The notes beneath the pieces are model-generated. The model was not told where the DNA came from, searched no databases, and saw only the letters and a program-made list of their open reading frames with translations. Shown here piece after piece: positions 36,040 to 45,562 of a stretch of DNA of 64,000 nt. The translations under genes and the position numbers were made by a program. The number at the start of each line of letters is the position of its first letter. Positions within the stretch are counted from its first letter, which is position 1. This stretch comes from Gammaproteobacteria bacterium (GTDB lineage Bacteria > Pseudomonadota > Gammaproteobacteria > UBA4575), in contig JAPONM010000007.1 in the NCBI GenBank assembly GCA_026713925.1, positions 1 through 64,000 of the forward strand. Reading direction: 5' to 3'.

Positions 36040-36276
36040 AGAAAATTATTCTACGGTGTCCTACCCTAGCCTTGAAGGTCTAAGCATCAGTATTTCGATT
36101 CCTTCCCATCCATTATCCAAGGTTTGTAGGAGCCACTAATTTCAAATGAACGGATGATCAACAAATAGCTAATGGGTTTGAGTGGGTGGCACTAATAAAA
36201 ATATATTGATTGTGCGACCATAGATATATTTCGTTTAAGAGTGGTAACTCACCTAATTATTGGAAAGGAGTACGTT

Positions 36277-38589
36277 GTGCGCAATGTTGAAGAACTTTTC
36301 AAAGCGAAAGCTGCAAGCCTATGGGATACAATGACAAGTTATAGTGGCACAGCAGGGTTTCGAATACCTGAATACCAGCGAACCTTCGATTGGAGTCGAG
36401 AAAATATTGCGCGTCTCATGGAGGACACTGCTAATGGTTTTTATTACCTAAGTCAAAATCATGAATCATTTACATTTCTGGGTACACTGATTTTAGTTGA
36501 GGAAGACTGTAAGGAGCCTGCCTTTGATGGTATTTCCCTAGCAGTCGTGGATGGTCAGCAACGACTTACAACTTTAGTACTCACAGTGTGCGCGCTGATA
36601 GAAGCAATCAGTAACCAAATGCACATTCTTAAATGCTTTCCAGCTGAACAAAAGAAATGGCTTATAAATGAAGCAAACTTTCAGCTTAATGAACTCCATA
36701 GGTGTGCAATCGGGCAACTCACAGGCCGAGGACGTACATTTCCATTTCCACGCCTAATTCGAAATAGGGATAGTCGTGCCCGAGATTCAAAAGAATATGA
36801 ATATCTTTCAATAATTTCAAAGTTTCTCATGGGCTTCAATTACTACTATGAGAATGAGCAAGTGCAATTTGAGTTCCCACGAGTCAAGGAAGAGTCAGCT
36901 GAGATCAGACGATTTAAAGATAACTTTAATTTTATCAGACAGCAGGTTAGCTTCATTTCTAACCCTCATGGTCACTCTAGTCAGGAAAATATTCTTGAGT
37001 GTGAAACGATATCTCCATCTTATTTCAAACGCAAAAACATACGACGTCTTTTTGACAAACTTGACGTTTATGAAGGTAATCCGGAACGTGAACGGGCACT
37101 TGCTGCAATAAGCGAGGGTACTGAAGCAGATTCAATAATTAGACTATTACTGTTCTCGTCCTACCTCATGCGATGTGTTGTACTAACGCGCGTTGAGACA
37201 GATGATGAGAGCTCTGCATTCGATATTTTTGATGCACTTAACACGACTGGAGAACCACTCACAGCAATAGAGACATTGAAACCACGCGTTATTCGATACG
37301 AATCTGACGTTGGAAATGGTTATAGCGGCTCTGAATCTGAAGAGGCATTTAGCCAAATCGATGAACACTTAAATGAACTTTACAGTAGTCCAGATGCGCG
37401 ACAAAAAGAAACCAAGGAGCTTATCATTTCCTATGCTTTGTACGTAGATGGTACAAAACAGCCAAAAGATCTTAGTTCCCAAAGAAAATACCTTCGGTCT
37501 CGTTTCGACAAAATTGAAAAAGACGCACAAACTGACGATGTCCGTCGGTTTGTTATGGGCTTAGGGAAAATGGCCTATTTCAGACGCTACTACTGGGAAA
37601 AGGAAGGCATTCAAGGCTTATTAAGCTTTTACCCCTCCCTAGAGGTTGATGAATTGCAGTTATGCTTACGTTTCATAAGGGACATGAACATGAGCGTAGT
37701 AATTCCTGCAGTTGCTCGTTACTGGCATAAGTATGATCAAAATAAGGATCTTGATCAATTTCTTATTGCAGTGCGTGCTCTAACTGCGTTTGTTGTTTTA
37801 CGGCGAGCAGCCACCGGCACAACTGCAGGAATAGACACTGACTTTCGAACCATAATGGGTAAGCAACTTCCTAGAGGTATGGACCCTCTGTGTGCTGGAC
37901 TCGCACATGAGAACAAACTTCCTTCTCCAATCGAGCTGAAAGAGTTGTTAGTACACTATCTGAAGGCTAGACGTGTAGGTGTCGTTGATGAAGAATCTTG
38001 GATTAGCCGAATTAGGGAGAACCCGCTAGCTCAACAGTCTAGGCCTCTTGTACGATTCTTGCTATTGGCTGCAGCAGACCAGTCTCAGCCAATAAATGGC
38101 AAACCCGGACTATGGACAAGGAAGAATGTTATTCGAACTGATGAAAGAGAATACCTTACGTATAAGTGCTGGACAGATGAAAAATACTCGACTGTAGAGC
38201 ATATTGCTCCAGAATCTAGGCCTGACAGTGGTTGGGATGATTCAATTTATAAGCGACCTACTACTAGGCAAACTTTGGGTAATCTTGTATTGCTGCCTCA
38301 AAAAGAAAATTCGAGTGCTGGAAACTCAGAATGGAGAAAGAAAAAAATTTTCTACCAAGCAATTACTGAACATGATCGTTCCAATCAAGACATGTGCATT
38401 AGAGATGCGGAAATCGCTGGTTATTATTTTTCAAGCAAGATTAAAGAACTACTTATCAATGGTGAACGTCTTCATCTTCTAGACACCTTAAACCAAGTTT
38501 ATGATTGGAACGAGAAGTTTATAGAGGTTCGTACTGAGAATATTGCTAGCTTAGCATGGGACAAGATTTCTCCTTGGCTTTTTTCGTAA
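36277..38589 (+). CDS. DUF262/DUF1524 GmrSD-like nuclease
   Basis: About 770 residues. The N-terminal DUF262 domain (GmrS-like, ParB-type NTPase) shows FRIPEYQRTFDW and VVDGQQRLTTL; the C-terminal DUF1524 HNH-type nuclease domain (GmrD-like) has TVEHIAPES, LGNLVLLP and NSSAGNSEW. Related GmrSD proteins cleave glucosylated hydroxymethylcytosine DNA of T-even phages, and the same fold occurs in many modification-dependent systems. GTG 36277 was chosen because AAGGAG (36265-36270) lies 6 nt upstream; the earlier GTG 36241 has no ribosome-binding site. It is divergent from the methyltransferase-like gene. Confidence 0.87.
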   Translation: MRNVEELFKAKAASLWDTMTSYSGTAGFRIPEYQRTFDWSRENIARLMEDTANGFYYLSQNHESFTFLGTLILVEEDCKEPAFDGISLAVVDGQQRLTTLVLTVCALIEAISNQMHILKCFPAEQKKWLINEANFQLNELHRCAIGQLTGRGRTFPFPRLIRNRDSRARDSKEYEYLSIISKFLMGFNYYYENEQVQFEFPRVKEESAEIRRFKDNFNFIRQQVSFISNPHGHSSQENILECETISPSYFKRKNIRRLFDKLDVYEGNPERERALAAISEGTEADSIIRLLLFSSYLMRCVVLTRVETDDESSAFDIFDALNTTGEPLTAIETLKPRVIRYESDVGNGYSGSESEEAFSQIDEHLNELYSSPDARQKETKELIISYALYVDGTKQPKDLSSQRKYLRSRFDKIEKDAQTDDVRRFVMGLGKMAYFRRYYWEKEGIQGLLSFYPSLEVDELQLCLRFIRDMNMSVVIPAVARYWHKYDQNKDLDQFLIAVRALTAFVVLRRAATGTTAGIDTDFRTIMGKQLPRGMDPLCAGLAHENKLPSPIELKELLVHYLKARRVGVVDEESWISRIRENPLAQQSRPLVRFLLLAAADQSQPINGKPGLWTRKNVIRTDEREYLTYKCWTDEKYSTVEHIAPESRPDSGWDDSIYKRPTTRQTLGNLVLLPQKENSSAGNSEWRKKKIFYQAITEHDRSNQDMCIRDAEIAGYYFSSKIKELLINGERLHLLDTLNQVYDWNEKFIEVRTENIASLAWDKISPWLFS

Positions 38590-38881
38590 CTCTACCACAG
38601 CGTCTAATCGCAGCTTCTTTGGCGGCGGAGAATTGAGAGTGATTACAATCAGTTGCTCATCCCATGACTTCACCTTCAAAAATAAAATATTTTCTTCGCA
38701 GAGATGCTGTATGAATAACTAGTCAGAATTTTAATGCAGAAACATTTGGAATAAGCTGCTGTTAGATTTGAGAAAGGACAAGTTATACTTACACGCAGTG
38801 CTATATGCATGGAAAGGTGAGTCCAGACTTGATCGAGAGCAACGGCGAAAGAGCAGATGTGGACACTGAGGAGCCTGAGCA
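38590..38881. other. right edge of island 1
   Basis: A 290-bp spacer without a gene in which composition changes from AT-rich to about 55% GC near 38,830. A good Shine-Dalgarno GAGGAG (38868-38873) serves the next gene. I found no tRNA fragment or repeat that matches the left edge near 20,980. Confidence 0.5.
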
Positions 38882-39805
38882 ATGACAGGTATTAATCTCG
38901 TAATTGCGGTGACAGACGGGGAATGGTTCGAAATGCTTCGTCGGCAGCCGAACCTGAGTGAAGTCAATTTCTGGTCGCCTTCTCCGAGGAATTTCCACAC
39001 GCTTCAGCCAGGCGAACTGTTCTTGTTCAAGCTGCACGCACCGCACAATGTAATCGCTGGTGGTGGCATATTCACCTATTCCAACCTGCTGCCCTGTTCG
39101 CTAGCCTGGGATGCATTTCGGGAGGCGAACGGCGCGCAGTCTCTGCAGGAAATGCGAACGCAAATCATGCGCTATCGCAAGACTGGTCTGGATGACAAAA
39201 GTGATTTCGAGATAGGCTGTCGTATTCTGACCCAGCCCTTCTTTTTCGAGGAGCGCGACTGGATTCCGGTGCCGTCAAGCTGGTCGCCAAATATTGTTTC
39301 GTTCAAGAAATACAATACCGCAGATACCGAGGGCCTTGCAGTGTGGGAAACTGTGAATGCCCGACTGAATCGGCTTCAGCTTCCAAGCGTGGCCGAGGAT
39401 CAAGCACGTTACGGCGAACCGTCTCGTATTCGACCCCGCCTGGGACAGGGTGCATTCCGTGTTCTGGTGACCGATATCTACCAGCGTCGCTGTGCGGTAA
39501 CACGGGAGCGAACCTTGCCTGCGCTCGAAGCCGCGCATATTCGCCCGTATGGTGAAGGGGGCACTCATGAGGCACGTAACGGACTGCTGCTACGGCGCGA
39601 CATTCACAGCCTGTTTGATGCGGGGTATGTGACCGTCACGCCCAGTTTTCACTTCGAAGTCAGTCGCCGTATCAGGGAGGAATTTGAGAACGGGAGGGAT
39701 TACTACGCGTTGCACGGTCATCTCATAAGCGTGCCTGAAGAGATTGCACAACAGCCGGACCCCGCCGTGCTGGACTGGCACAATGAACATTGTTTCCGTC
39801 AATGA
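38882..39805 (+). CDS. HNH endonuclease with an N-terminal PUA/EVE-like domain
   Basis: The 307-residue protein has an N-terminal domain with VNFWSPSPRNFHTL, PGELFLFKLHAP and VIAGGGIFTYS, which resembles PUA-superfamily (EVE/ASCH-like) readers of modified bases. The C-terminal part is an HNH nuclease: CAVTRERTLPALEAAHIRPY, NGLLLRRDIHSLFDAGYVTV. PUA-like/HNH fusions are known modification-dependent restriction enzymes. The start is fixed by GAGGAG 8 nt before the ATG. It abuts a second HNH gene and may form an operon with it. Confidence 0.8.
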   Translation: MTGINLVIAVTDGEWFEMLRRQPNLSEVNFWSPSPRNFHTLQPGELFLFKLHAPHNVIAGGGIFTYSNLLPCSLAWDAFREANGAQSLQEMRTQIMRYRKTGLDDKSDFEIGCRILTQPFFFEERDWIPVPSSWSPNIVSFKKYNTADTEGLAVWETVNARLNRLQLPSVAEDQARYGEPSRIRPRLGQGAFRVLVTDIYQRRCAVTRERTLPALEAAHIRPYGEGGTHEARNGLLLRRDIHSLFDAGYVTVTPSFHFEVSRRIREEFENGRDYYALHGHLISVPEEIAQQPDPAVLDWHNEHCFRQ

Positions 39806-40741
39806 GTGGAGCCGATGGGTACTGAGGACTCAGATTCTCGTATGCGCATGGCAGCCTTCGAGCATGTGAGAAGGCTGAGTGACCTGCATGATCATTTGAC
39901 AAGGAATGAATTGGCTCCTGGTTTTGTTTTTGAAGGGAGGCGCATACCGCTGGTGAACCCGCAGCGCGGTATCTTCAAGCCGCGAAAGATGCAGTATCTG
40001 CTCTCGATCAGGACTGTGTTTCCCCGTTCCGGTGCACGGGTCTGGTATGACGATCAGAGGGAAGCCCATCGCCAGATATTTGAAAGCGAAGAATCCATCG
40101 AATATGCATTCATGGGACAGGACCCGGAGGCTGCGGACAACCGGTGGTTGCGTGAGGCATTTGAAAACCAGATTCCGGTGATTTATTTTCTTGGGGTTGC
40201 GCCGGCTCGCTACCTGGCCATTGTCCCGACGTACATATCCGGCTGGGACGCACATGCGCTCAAGGCCAGGGTCACCTTCGGGATTCCTGACCAGGTCAGG
40301 TCCGAAGTGCCCCAATATGCCGACGAACGCCGTTACGCGCTTCGCGAGGTCAAACAGCGGCTTCACCAGACTTCTTTCCGCGAAGCTGTGATCGCCGCTT
40401 ACAAGGGTCGTTGCGCACTCTCCGGACTGCCTGAGCAATGGCTGCTGGATGCCGCACACATCATCTCCGACAAGAACGAGCAGATGGGGCAGCCGGTTGT
40501 CCCGAACGGGCTGCCGCTTTCAAAGATTCACCATGCAGCGTTCGACAGGCACCTGATCGGCATCGACCCGGACTACAGGCTGCATGTATCGGGGCGCCTG
40601 CTTGATCAGCGCGATGGCACGATTCTCGAAGCGCTCAAACAGCTTGATGGGGAAAGGCTGCACCTGCCGCCCCGTGCAAGGGATTACCCCGACCGGGAGC
40701 GCCTCGCCCTGCGTTTCGAGCAGTTCAAGGCAGCTGCCTGA
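39806..40741 (+). CDS. HNH restriction endonuclease (COG3440-like)
   Basis: A 311-residue protein with an N-terminal specificity-like domain (FEGRRIPLVNPQRGIFKPRKM, split here; then WYDDQREAHRQIF) and a C-terminal HNH domain: YKGRCALSGLPEQWLLDAAH, KNEQMGQPVVPNGLPLSKIH and AAFDRHLIGI. It resembles COG3440 predicted restriction endonucleases. It begins at GTG 39806, directly after the stop of the previous gene, with ATG 39815 as an alternative; neither has a strong ribosome-binding site. The two enzymes have different N-terminal readers, so they probably recognise different substrates. Confidence 0.8.
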   Translation: MEPMGTEDSDSRMRMAAFEHVRRLSDLHDHLTRNELAPGFVFEGRRIPLVNPQRGIFKPRKMQYLLSIRTVFPRSGARVWYDDQREAHRQIFESEESIEYAFMGQDPEAADNRWLREAFENQIPVIYFLGVAPARYLAIVPTYISGWDAHALKARVTFGIPDQVRSEVPQYADERRYALREVKQRLHQTSFREAVIAAYKGRCALSGLPEQWLLDAAHIISDKNEQMGQPVVPNGLPLSKIHHAAFDRHLIGIDPDYRLHVSGRLLDQRDGTILEALKQLDGERLHLPPRARDYPDRERLALRFEQFKAAA

Positions 40742-40784
40742 TAGGAGAGCTTTCAGCTTATACGGATCACTTGCAGGGAAATTC

Positions 40785-42020
40785 ATGAAGGACAACGAGC
40801 AAACTGCTGCTGAAACCGCAGATAAAAGGAACGATGTGCGTAGACTGTACACGACCCGTTTCTGCCCGACTGCACCGCTGGCTGCCAGGAACCTCTTAAT
40901 ACTGCTTGGCATGGCCTTGGCGGTCTTCGGCTGGATGCGCCCGCTCGATGCCGCCGAATGGCCTGGAACGCAAGACTCGATGCAACATCGCTTCCATCTG
41001 GCTAAGGTTACCGGTGGGCTCGAACACCCCTGGGGTTTTGCCTTTTTGCCGGACGGGTCCATGCTTGTGACTGAACGCCCGGGACGACTCCGGCGAATCA
41101 CTGACGGTCAGCTTGAGGCAGAGCCTGTTGCCGGGATTCCACCGTTGTATGCAAGTGGACAAGGAGGACTGCTTGATGTCGCACTGCACCCCCGTTTCGT
41201 CGAGAACGGGCTGGTGTACTTGTCCTATGCCAGCCCGGGTAAGGGGGGTGCTGCCACCGCTGTTGCACGCGGGCGACTCGCCGGCAACCGCCTCGAGGAT
41301 GTCGAGGAACTCTATGTTGCACTGCCACGGGCTGGTGGTCCTCGTCATTTCGGGTCCCGCCTGCTGTTTGCTGAGGGCTATCTCTTCATCACTGCCGGTG
41401 AGCGGGGGGATATGGACCGGGCCCAGGCATTGGACGATCCGGCCGGCTCGATCCTGCGCCTGCATGATGACGGGCGCATCCCGAAAGACAATCCGTTCGT
41501 CGCGCAGGCGGATGCAAGGCCCGAGATTTATACCTATGGCAACCGCAACCCGCAGGGCATGACGCAGGACAGGGCAACCGGGCGCATTTATGCAATCGAG
41601 CACGGCCCGAAGGGCGGGGATGAGCTGAACCTGATCGAACCCGGGGTGAATTACGGCTGGCCAGTGATCACGTATGGCCTGAGCTATTCCGGGTTCAGGA
41701 TTGGTGAGGGCACGCACAAGGCGGGCATGGCCCAGCCTGTCCATTACTGGGTGCCGTCGATCTCGCCTTCCGGCCTGATGATTTACGACGGGGACCGCTT
41801 TCCGGGCTGGCACGGCAGCTTTTTTGTTGGAGCGCTCTCAGGCAGGCTGCTGGCCCGCCTTGAGATCGAGCAGGGCAAAGTGGTGGTGGAAGAACGCCTG
41901 CTCGAGGACTGGGGAAAGCGTATCCGGGACGTGCGCCAGGGGCCGGACGGCCTGATCTATCTGCTCACGGACCATCCGGACGGCATGCTCGTGCGCCTGG
42001 AGCCTGCCGACTCGCATTGA
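40785..42020 (+). CDS. PQQ-dependent sugar dehydrogenase family protein
   Basis: The 411-residue protein has an N-terminal signal segment (hydrophobic core about residues 35-52, cleavage near PLDAAEW) preceded by an unusually long polar stretch. The mature part is the six-bladed propeller of soluble PQQ glucose/aldose dehydrogenases: LEHPWGFAFLPDGSMLVTER, GGLLDVALHP, GNRNPQGM and EHGPKGGDELNLI. It should oxidise sugars or related aldehydes in the periplasm. Start set at ATG 40785 with AGGGA upstream. No pqq genes are nearby. Confidence 0.9.
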   Translation: MKDNEQTAAETADKRNDVRRLYTTRFCPTAPLAARNLLILLGMALAVFGWMRPLDAAEWPGTQDSMQHRFHLAKVTGGLEHPWGFAFLPDGSMLVTERPGRLRRITDGQLEAEPVAGIPPLYASGQGGLLDVALHPRFVENGLVYLSYASPGKGGAATAVARGRLAGNRLEDVEELYVALPRAGGPRHFGSRLLFAEGYLFITAGERGDMDRAQALDDPAGSILRLHDDGRIPKDNPFVAQADARPEIYTYGNRNPQGMTQDRATGRIYAIEHGPKGGDELNLIEPGVNYGWPVITYGLSYSGFRIGEGTHKAGMAQPVHYWVPSISPSGLMIYDGDRFPGWHGSFFVGALSGRLLARLEIEQGKVVVEERLLEDWGKRIRDVRQGPDGLIYLLTDHPDGMLVRLEPADSH

Positions 42021-42071
42021 GCCGCAGGAGTGGACGGGCAACGGTATGTGCAGCATGCCGTGCAACGCTAT

Positions 42072-43484
42072 TCACCTGTTATCCCGGGCCTGAAAGGGCT
42101 CCCCGGCACACCAGAGGTCCTGCCACGCCCTGAATTCATCAGGTCGTATCCGGTAGCGTGCATGATTGCCTGCATGGAGGTTCAAAAGCTCGGTTTCCGC
42201 GCACTCCCGAAAGGCTTCGCGGTCATCGGCCGTGATGGCATCGCCGGACAGGCTTGAAATGTATGTGCAGGCGGACTCGCGTGACATGGCCTTGCAGACG
42301 ATGGTATGGATGAGCCCACGCAACTGCTCAGGATAGTTCAGTTTTATGGGATCAGGTGTGCGAGGTGACTGCCGGGTGACGCTCAGGTGTGCTGCAGAGC
42401 GCTCGCAGGACCAGATGAACAGGTCTTTCAGCAAGTCGACCCGGTTGAGTTCATAGATGCCAAGCATGGCCTGCCTGTAGAGGTTGCTGGGCACGTCCAC
42501 GAACGACAGCGGTGCAAGCCCTGCCTTGATCAGCGGGATATTGGCCGACAGGCGTGAAACCTGCTTGTTCATCCCGTCAAAGGGGTGCAGGTAAGGCAAC
42601 TGGGCCATGACAAAGAATGCCTGCTCGTAGGGGTCCCTGATTACCCCGGCGGTGGCGAGAACCTGGTCAAAGCATTCCCCGATGACCTGCGGGACGCCTC
42701 CCGGGGGATGGAAGGAGGATCCCTTTATCTCGACCACAGCCTGCCTGAGACGTCCCGATGAGCCCGGGTCAGCCAGCAGGTTGTCTGCGAGCATTGCATG
42801 CAGGTTCAGGATCGTGTAACGGTTGATCCCGATCGTGGAAGCATGGGCGACCAGGAAACCGATGGCATCTTTGTGGTTCAGGATCATCTGGGTCTCGTTC
42901 GGGCTCCTGCCCTTCGCAGCCTGGCCGTAATGGACAAGGCGCCGAGTGTCCGCCATCGAATAGGGGTTGCCTTCCAGGCGGCATGAATTCCCGGGCAGGT
43001 CAACCAGTAGGGAATTGAGGACCCTTCCGGCATAGATGCTGCTTGGCGGGCCTGCAACCTGCGGTTTGCTGATCCCGTACAGGTGCGCGCGCTCCGGCTC
43101 GGTGAGATAGAAACTCTCGTTGGGGCGATACGAATCCAGGAACGTGCGCTCATAGCCCACGGGCCTGCGGTTTTGCAGAGGCTGGGTGACGTATTTCTGG
43201 ATGGAGGCACCGGCCCTGGAGATCGAAAGGGCCGGCCGGTCACCTTGCCTGAACAGGCTGTTCGCTCCGGCTTCATCCGCAATGCGGTAACGGGTCGCCC
43301 GGGCCTGTCCCTCCTGGGCAAGTCCGCCACGTTGCACGAGGTGTCTCAGATGGTATTGCAGGGTACGCAACGATCCGCTACCCACTAGTTTGCTGTGAAT
43401 CAGGTGTACCGACAGTCCACCCGGATGGCGAGCCACTACATCAAGAATTGCCTTGAGGTTTTCTTCGGCGATCTTTCTTGCCAT
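42072..43484 (-). CDS. Fic family protein with winged-helix N-terminus and degenerate motif
   Basis: The 470-residue protein has an N-terminal winged-helix (KAILDVVARHPGGLS, then LQYHLRHLVQRGGL) of about 80 residues and a Fic domain. Its motif reads HPFDGMNKQVSR instead of HPFxxGNGRxxR: Met replaces Gly, Lys replaces the second Gly and Gln replaces the first Arg. Related proteins with HPFDDVNKRVSR form a known Fic subset, so AMP transfer may be altered rather than lost. The start ATG 43484 faces a cluster of ATTGCG repeats, suggesting DNA binding and autoregulation. Confidence 0.85.
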   Translation of the reverse strand: MARKIAEENLKAILDVVARHPGGLSVHLIHSKLVGSGSLRTLQYHLRHLVQRGGLAQEGQARATRYRIADEAGANSLFRQGDRPALSISRAGASIQKYVTQPLQNRRPVGYERTFLDSYRPNESFYLTEPERAHLYGISKPQVAGPPSSIYAGRVLNSLLVDLPGNSCRLEGNPYSMADTRRLVHYGQAAKGRSPNETQMILNHKDAIGFLVAHASTIGINRYTILNLHAMLADNLLADPGSSGRLRQAVVEIKGSSFHPPGGVPQVIGECFDQVLATAGVIRDPYEQAFFVMAQLPYLHPFDGMNKQVSRLSANIPLIKAGLAPLSFVDVPSNLYRQAMLGIYELNRVDLLKDLFIWSCERSAAHLSVTRQSPRTPDPIKLNYPEQLRGLIHTIVCKAMSRESACTYISSLSGDAITADDREAFRECAETELLNLHAGNHARYRIRPDEFRAWQDLWCAGEPFQARDNR

Positions 43485-43492
43485 GGGTATTA

Positions 43493-43526
43493 ATTGCGTA
43501 ATATAGTATTGCGCAATTATATTGCG
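43493..43526 (-). promoter_or_regulatory. ATTGCG repeat cluster upstream of the Fic gene
   Basis: Three ATTGCG copies (43493, 43508 and 43521) are spaced 15 and 13 nt apart; the middle one is part of the perfect palindrome ATTGCGCAAT (43508-43517). The cluster begins 9 nt upstream of the start codon. It is a likely operator for the Fic protein's own winged helix. Confidence 0.6.
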
Positions 43527-43615
43527 AAATGATCCGGGGATCAATGAATTTTACGGATTGTTCGCTCATTCACACTCGACCATGCTTGACCTGATGCGGT
43601 ATTATCCATTTATTT

Positions 43616-43645
43616 TTGCGTAATACTTTCTATTCTGCGCAATAC
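43616..43645. promoter_or_regulatory. second TTGCGTAAT/TGCGCAAT operator-like site
   Basis: TTGCGTAAT (43616-43624) and TGCGCAAT (43636-43643) repeat the arrangement seen at 43494-43517 with a longer spacer. It lies in the same divergent intergenic region, 70 nt before the start of the secreted protein gene, so the same regulator may control both directions. Confidence 0.5.
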
Positions 43646-43716
43646 ATGCGCCTGTTCGTGTCATATGTGCATATTTTCCACCTGGGGAAGAATTCAGATA
43701 CTGTTTCTGAAATATA

Positions 43717-44523
43717 ATGATGCCCATGACCTCCTCAAAACACCGCAGGACGTTCCTGTTGGCCCTGTACTGCAGTGGCACCCTGTTTCTGGGAAGTTCC
43801 GGCCTGCTTGGCGCACAAGAACCGGATGCACAGGAAAGCCCGGCAGGTGAGCGCCCGGCTGTGCATGAATCCGGTACGAAAGCCAGCGCCATCGTGCTTG
43901 CCGAGCGACTGATGCAAAGGCAAACCCCCGAACTGTTGCTGGATCCGGTGCGCCGGGACGGCCTTATTCACGAGATCGCAGGGGTCCTGGCACAAATTCG
44001 GGAAGCCTACCCTGAGATGATGGAGATCTCCGCACGACAGGCATTCGAGCCTGGAATGCTGCTGCTCGGGCTGGAGATGGACCTGCTCGAGGCGGTCTCT
44101 GATGCAGTGGCGCATGGGAACGCACCTGCCACGCATACCGGGCAAGCGCGCTTCGATGCGCTGAATGCCACACTCGGGCTGTCTGACATGCAACTGTTTC
44201 GCCATGTCGGTGTCGTGGCCCTGCATTTCGACGGCCCGGTCAGTCTTTATGCAGCCTGCCGGGCCTACCGCGAAATCCCGGGTGTCCGGTTTGCTGAGCC
44301 CGATATGCGAACCGGCGATGGTCCGGATATGGACGTGGCAAAAGTACAAGGGACCTGGTATGTCATCGCTCGCAAGGCCTGGGGCGATTGTCCGGCCGGA
44401 TGCATACATGAAGAATTTCTTTATTTTACTGCAGGTGAAGGCCTGGCCAGGCGTATCGAGGCCTCCCGGGCAATGGAAATGCAGGGGTTTGCGCAGATAA
44501 TGGCCTACCGGGGATGGAACTGA
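43717..44523 (+). CDS. secreted protein of unknown function
   Basis: The 268-residue protein has a signal peptide (LLALYCSGTLFLGSSG core, cleavage near LGAQE). The mature part is helical, then has REIPGVRFAEPDMRTGDGPD and WYVIARKAWGDCPAGC, with a Cys pair that could form a disulfide or bind metal. I do not recognise a named family, although the 'AWGDCPSGC' type motif recurs in exported proteins of gammaproteobacteria. Start ATG 43717; ATG 43720 and 43726 are also possible. Confidence 0.7.
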   Translation: MMPMTSSKHRRTFLLALYCSGTLFLGSSGLLGAQEPDAQESPAGERPAVHESGTKASAIVLAERLMQRQTPELLLDPVRRDGLIHEIAGVLAQIREAYPEMMEISARQAFEPGMLLLGLEMDLLEAVSDAVAHGNAPATHTGQARFDALNATLGLSDMQLFRHVGVVALHFDGPVSLYAACRAYREIPGVRFAEPDMRTGDGPDMDVAKVQGTWYVIARKAWGDCPAGCIHEEFLYFTAGEGLARRIEASRAMEMQGFAQIMAYRGWN

Positions 44524-44718
44524 ACCACTCGGCCTGATCGCTTCACAGCCTGCTCTGGGTTAAGCACAGCCTTTTACTGGACGCATCGAGCGTGACCGGG
44601 CCTGGGCACGGTGTCCGGCAAAATCCGTGTACGCCCTGCTCGCAATGTCGTACCTGTATCTTGGAAATCGGTACAGAAATCAATACCTTTTGCCTGCAGT
44701 TGGCGTATACTCCAAGTG

Positions 44719-45480
44719 ATGTTCAGGTTACTGCTTATCAGCCTGATGCTGATTGCGTTTTCGACCCATGCAGCCGATGAACTGGATGCCCTGAAACAGG
44801 ACGCCGAGCAGGGACATGCCAAGGCGCAGTTCATCCTAGGCATGGCGTTCGAGAAAGGCCAGGGGGTTCCCCGGGATGGTGCCCAGGCGGTGTACTGGTA
44901 CCACAAGGCGGCCGAACAGGGCAATATTCCGGCGCAGTACAATCTTGCTGTCATGCATTTCATGGGCGAAGTCGTGCCCGAGGACAGTGCACTGGCCGCA
45001 CACTGGTTCCGCCAGGCGGCCGAGCAGGGCGCTGTCCATGCGCAACACAATATCGGTTTCATGTTTGCCAACGGCATAGGGGTCTCACAGGACAGTGCCC
45101 AGGCGGTGCACTGGTACCGCCAGGCGGCCGAGCAGGGCGCTGCCCGGTCACAGTACAATCTTGGTATTGCCTATGAGAGCGGCAAGGGGGTCTCCCACGA
45201 TGATGTGCAGGCGGTGCACTGGTTTCGCCAGGCGGCCGAGCAAGGGCTAGTCTGGGCACAGTACAAGCTCGGTACCCTGTTTGGCCATGACGGGACTGAT
45301 CTTGAAGATCATGTGCAGGCATACGCCTGGTTCACTGTGGCGGCCGAGCAGGGCAATGAGCCGGCCATGGAGGCCAAAGAACAGCTTGCCCAGGGCCTGA
45401 CGCGTGTCGAGCTTGCCAAGGCACAGGAGCTGGCGCGCGAATACCTGGAAGCCTACGGCTCTGCCGACAAAACACAATAG
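44719..45480 (+). CDS. exported Sel1-repeat protein (5 repeats)
   Basis: The 253-residue protein has a short signal peptide (MFRLLLISLMLIAF then STHAADE) and five Sel1-like TPR repeats of about 36 residues, each with WYRQAAEQG and AQxxLGxxY. The C-terminal segment VQAYAWFTVAAEQG precedes a helix ending in EAYG. Sel1 proteins act as scaffolds for protein interaction; the partner is unknown. It is a paralogue of the next gene: both start MFRxLLIxL and end with the same QAYAW cap. Start set at ATG 44719 to place the signal peptide first. Confidence 0.88.
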   Translation: MFRLLLISLMLIAFSTHAADELDALKQDAEQGHAKAQFILGMAFEKGQGVPRDGAQAVYWYHKAAEQGNIPAQYNLAVMHFMGEVVPEDSALAAHWFRQAAEQGAVHAQHNIGFMFANGIGVSQDSAQAVHWYRQAAEQGAARSQYNLGIAYESGKGVSHDDVQAVHWFRQAAEQGLVWAQYKLGTLFGHDGTDLEDHVQAYAWFTVAAEQGNEPAMEAKEQLAQGLTRVELAKAQELAREYLEAYGSADKTQ

Positions 45481-45562
45481 CTGCCTCGTGTGCAAACCGG
45501 GCACGCGGTTCACCGGGTCGCAGGTCCGGCCTGTATGCAGCAGGGAGGGTTATCATACGGTG

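Larger units (their letters stand above)
20977..38881. other. genomic island 1: AT-rich defence island
   Basis: Nearly 18 kb of AT-rich sequence lies between GC-rich backbone segments. Every recognisable gene in it belongs to families of anti-phage or restriction systems: PLD, two GHKL ATPases, SF2 helicase, PAPS-reductase-like enzyme, BrxC-like ATPase, DUF4007, phosphorothioation-associated methyltransferase and a GmrSD-like nuclease. No integrase or flanking att repeat was found. The mean composition itself varies between modules (lowest in 31,544-36,040), which suggests assembly from different donors. Confidence 0.7.
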
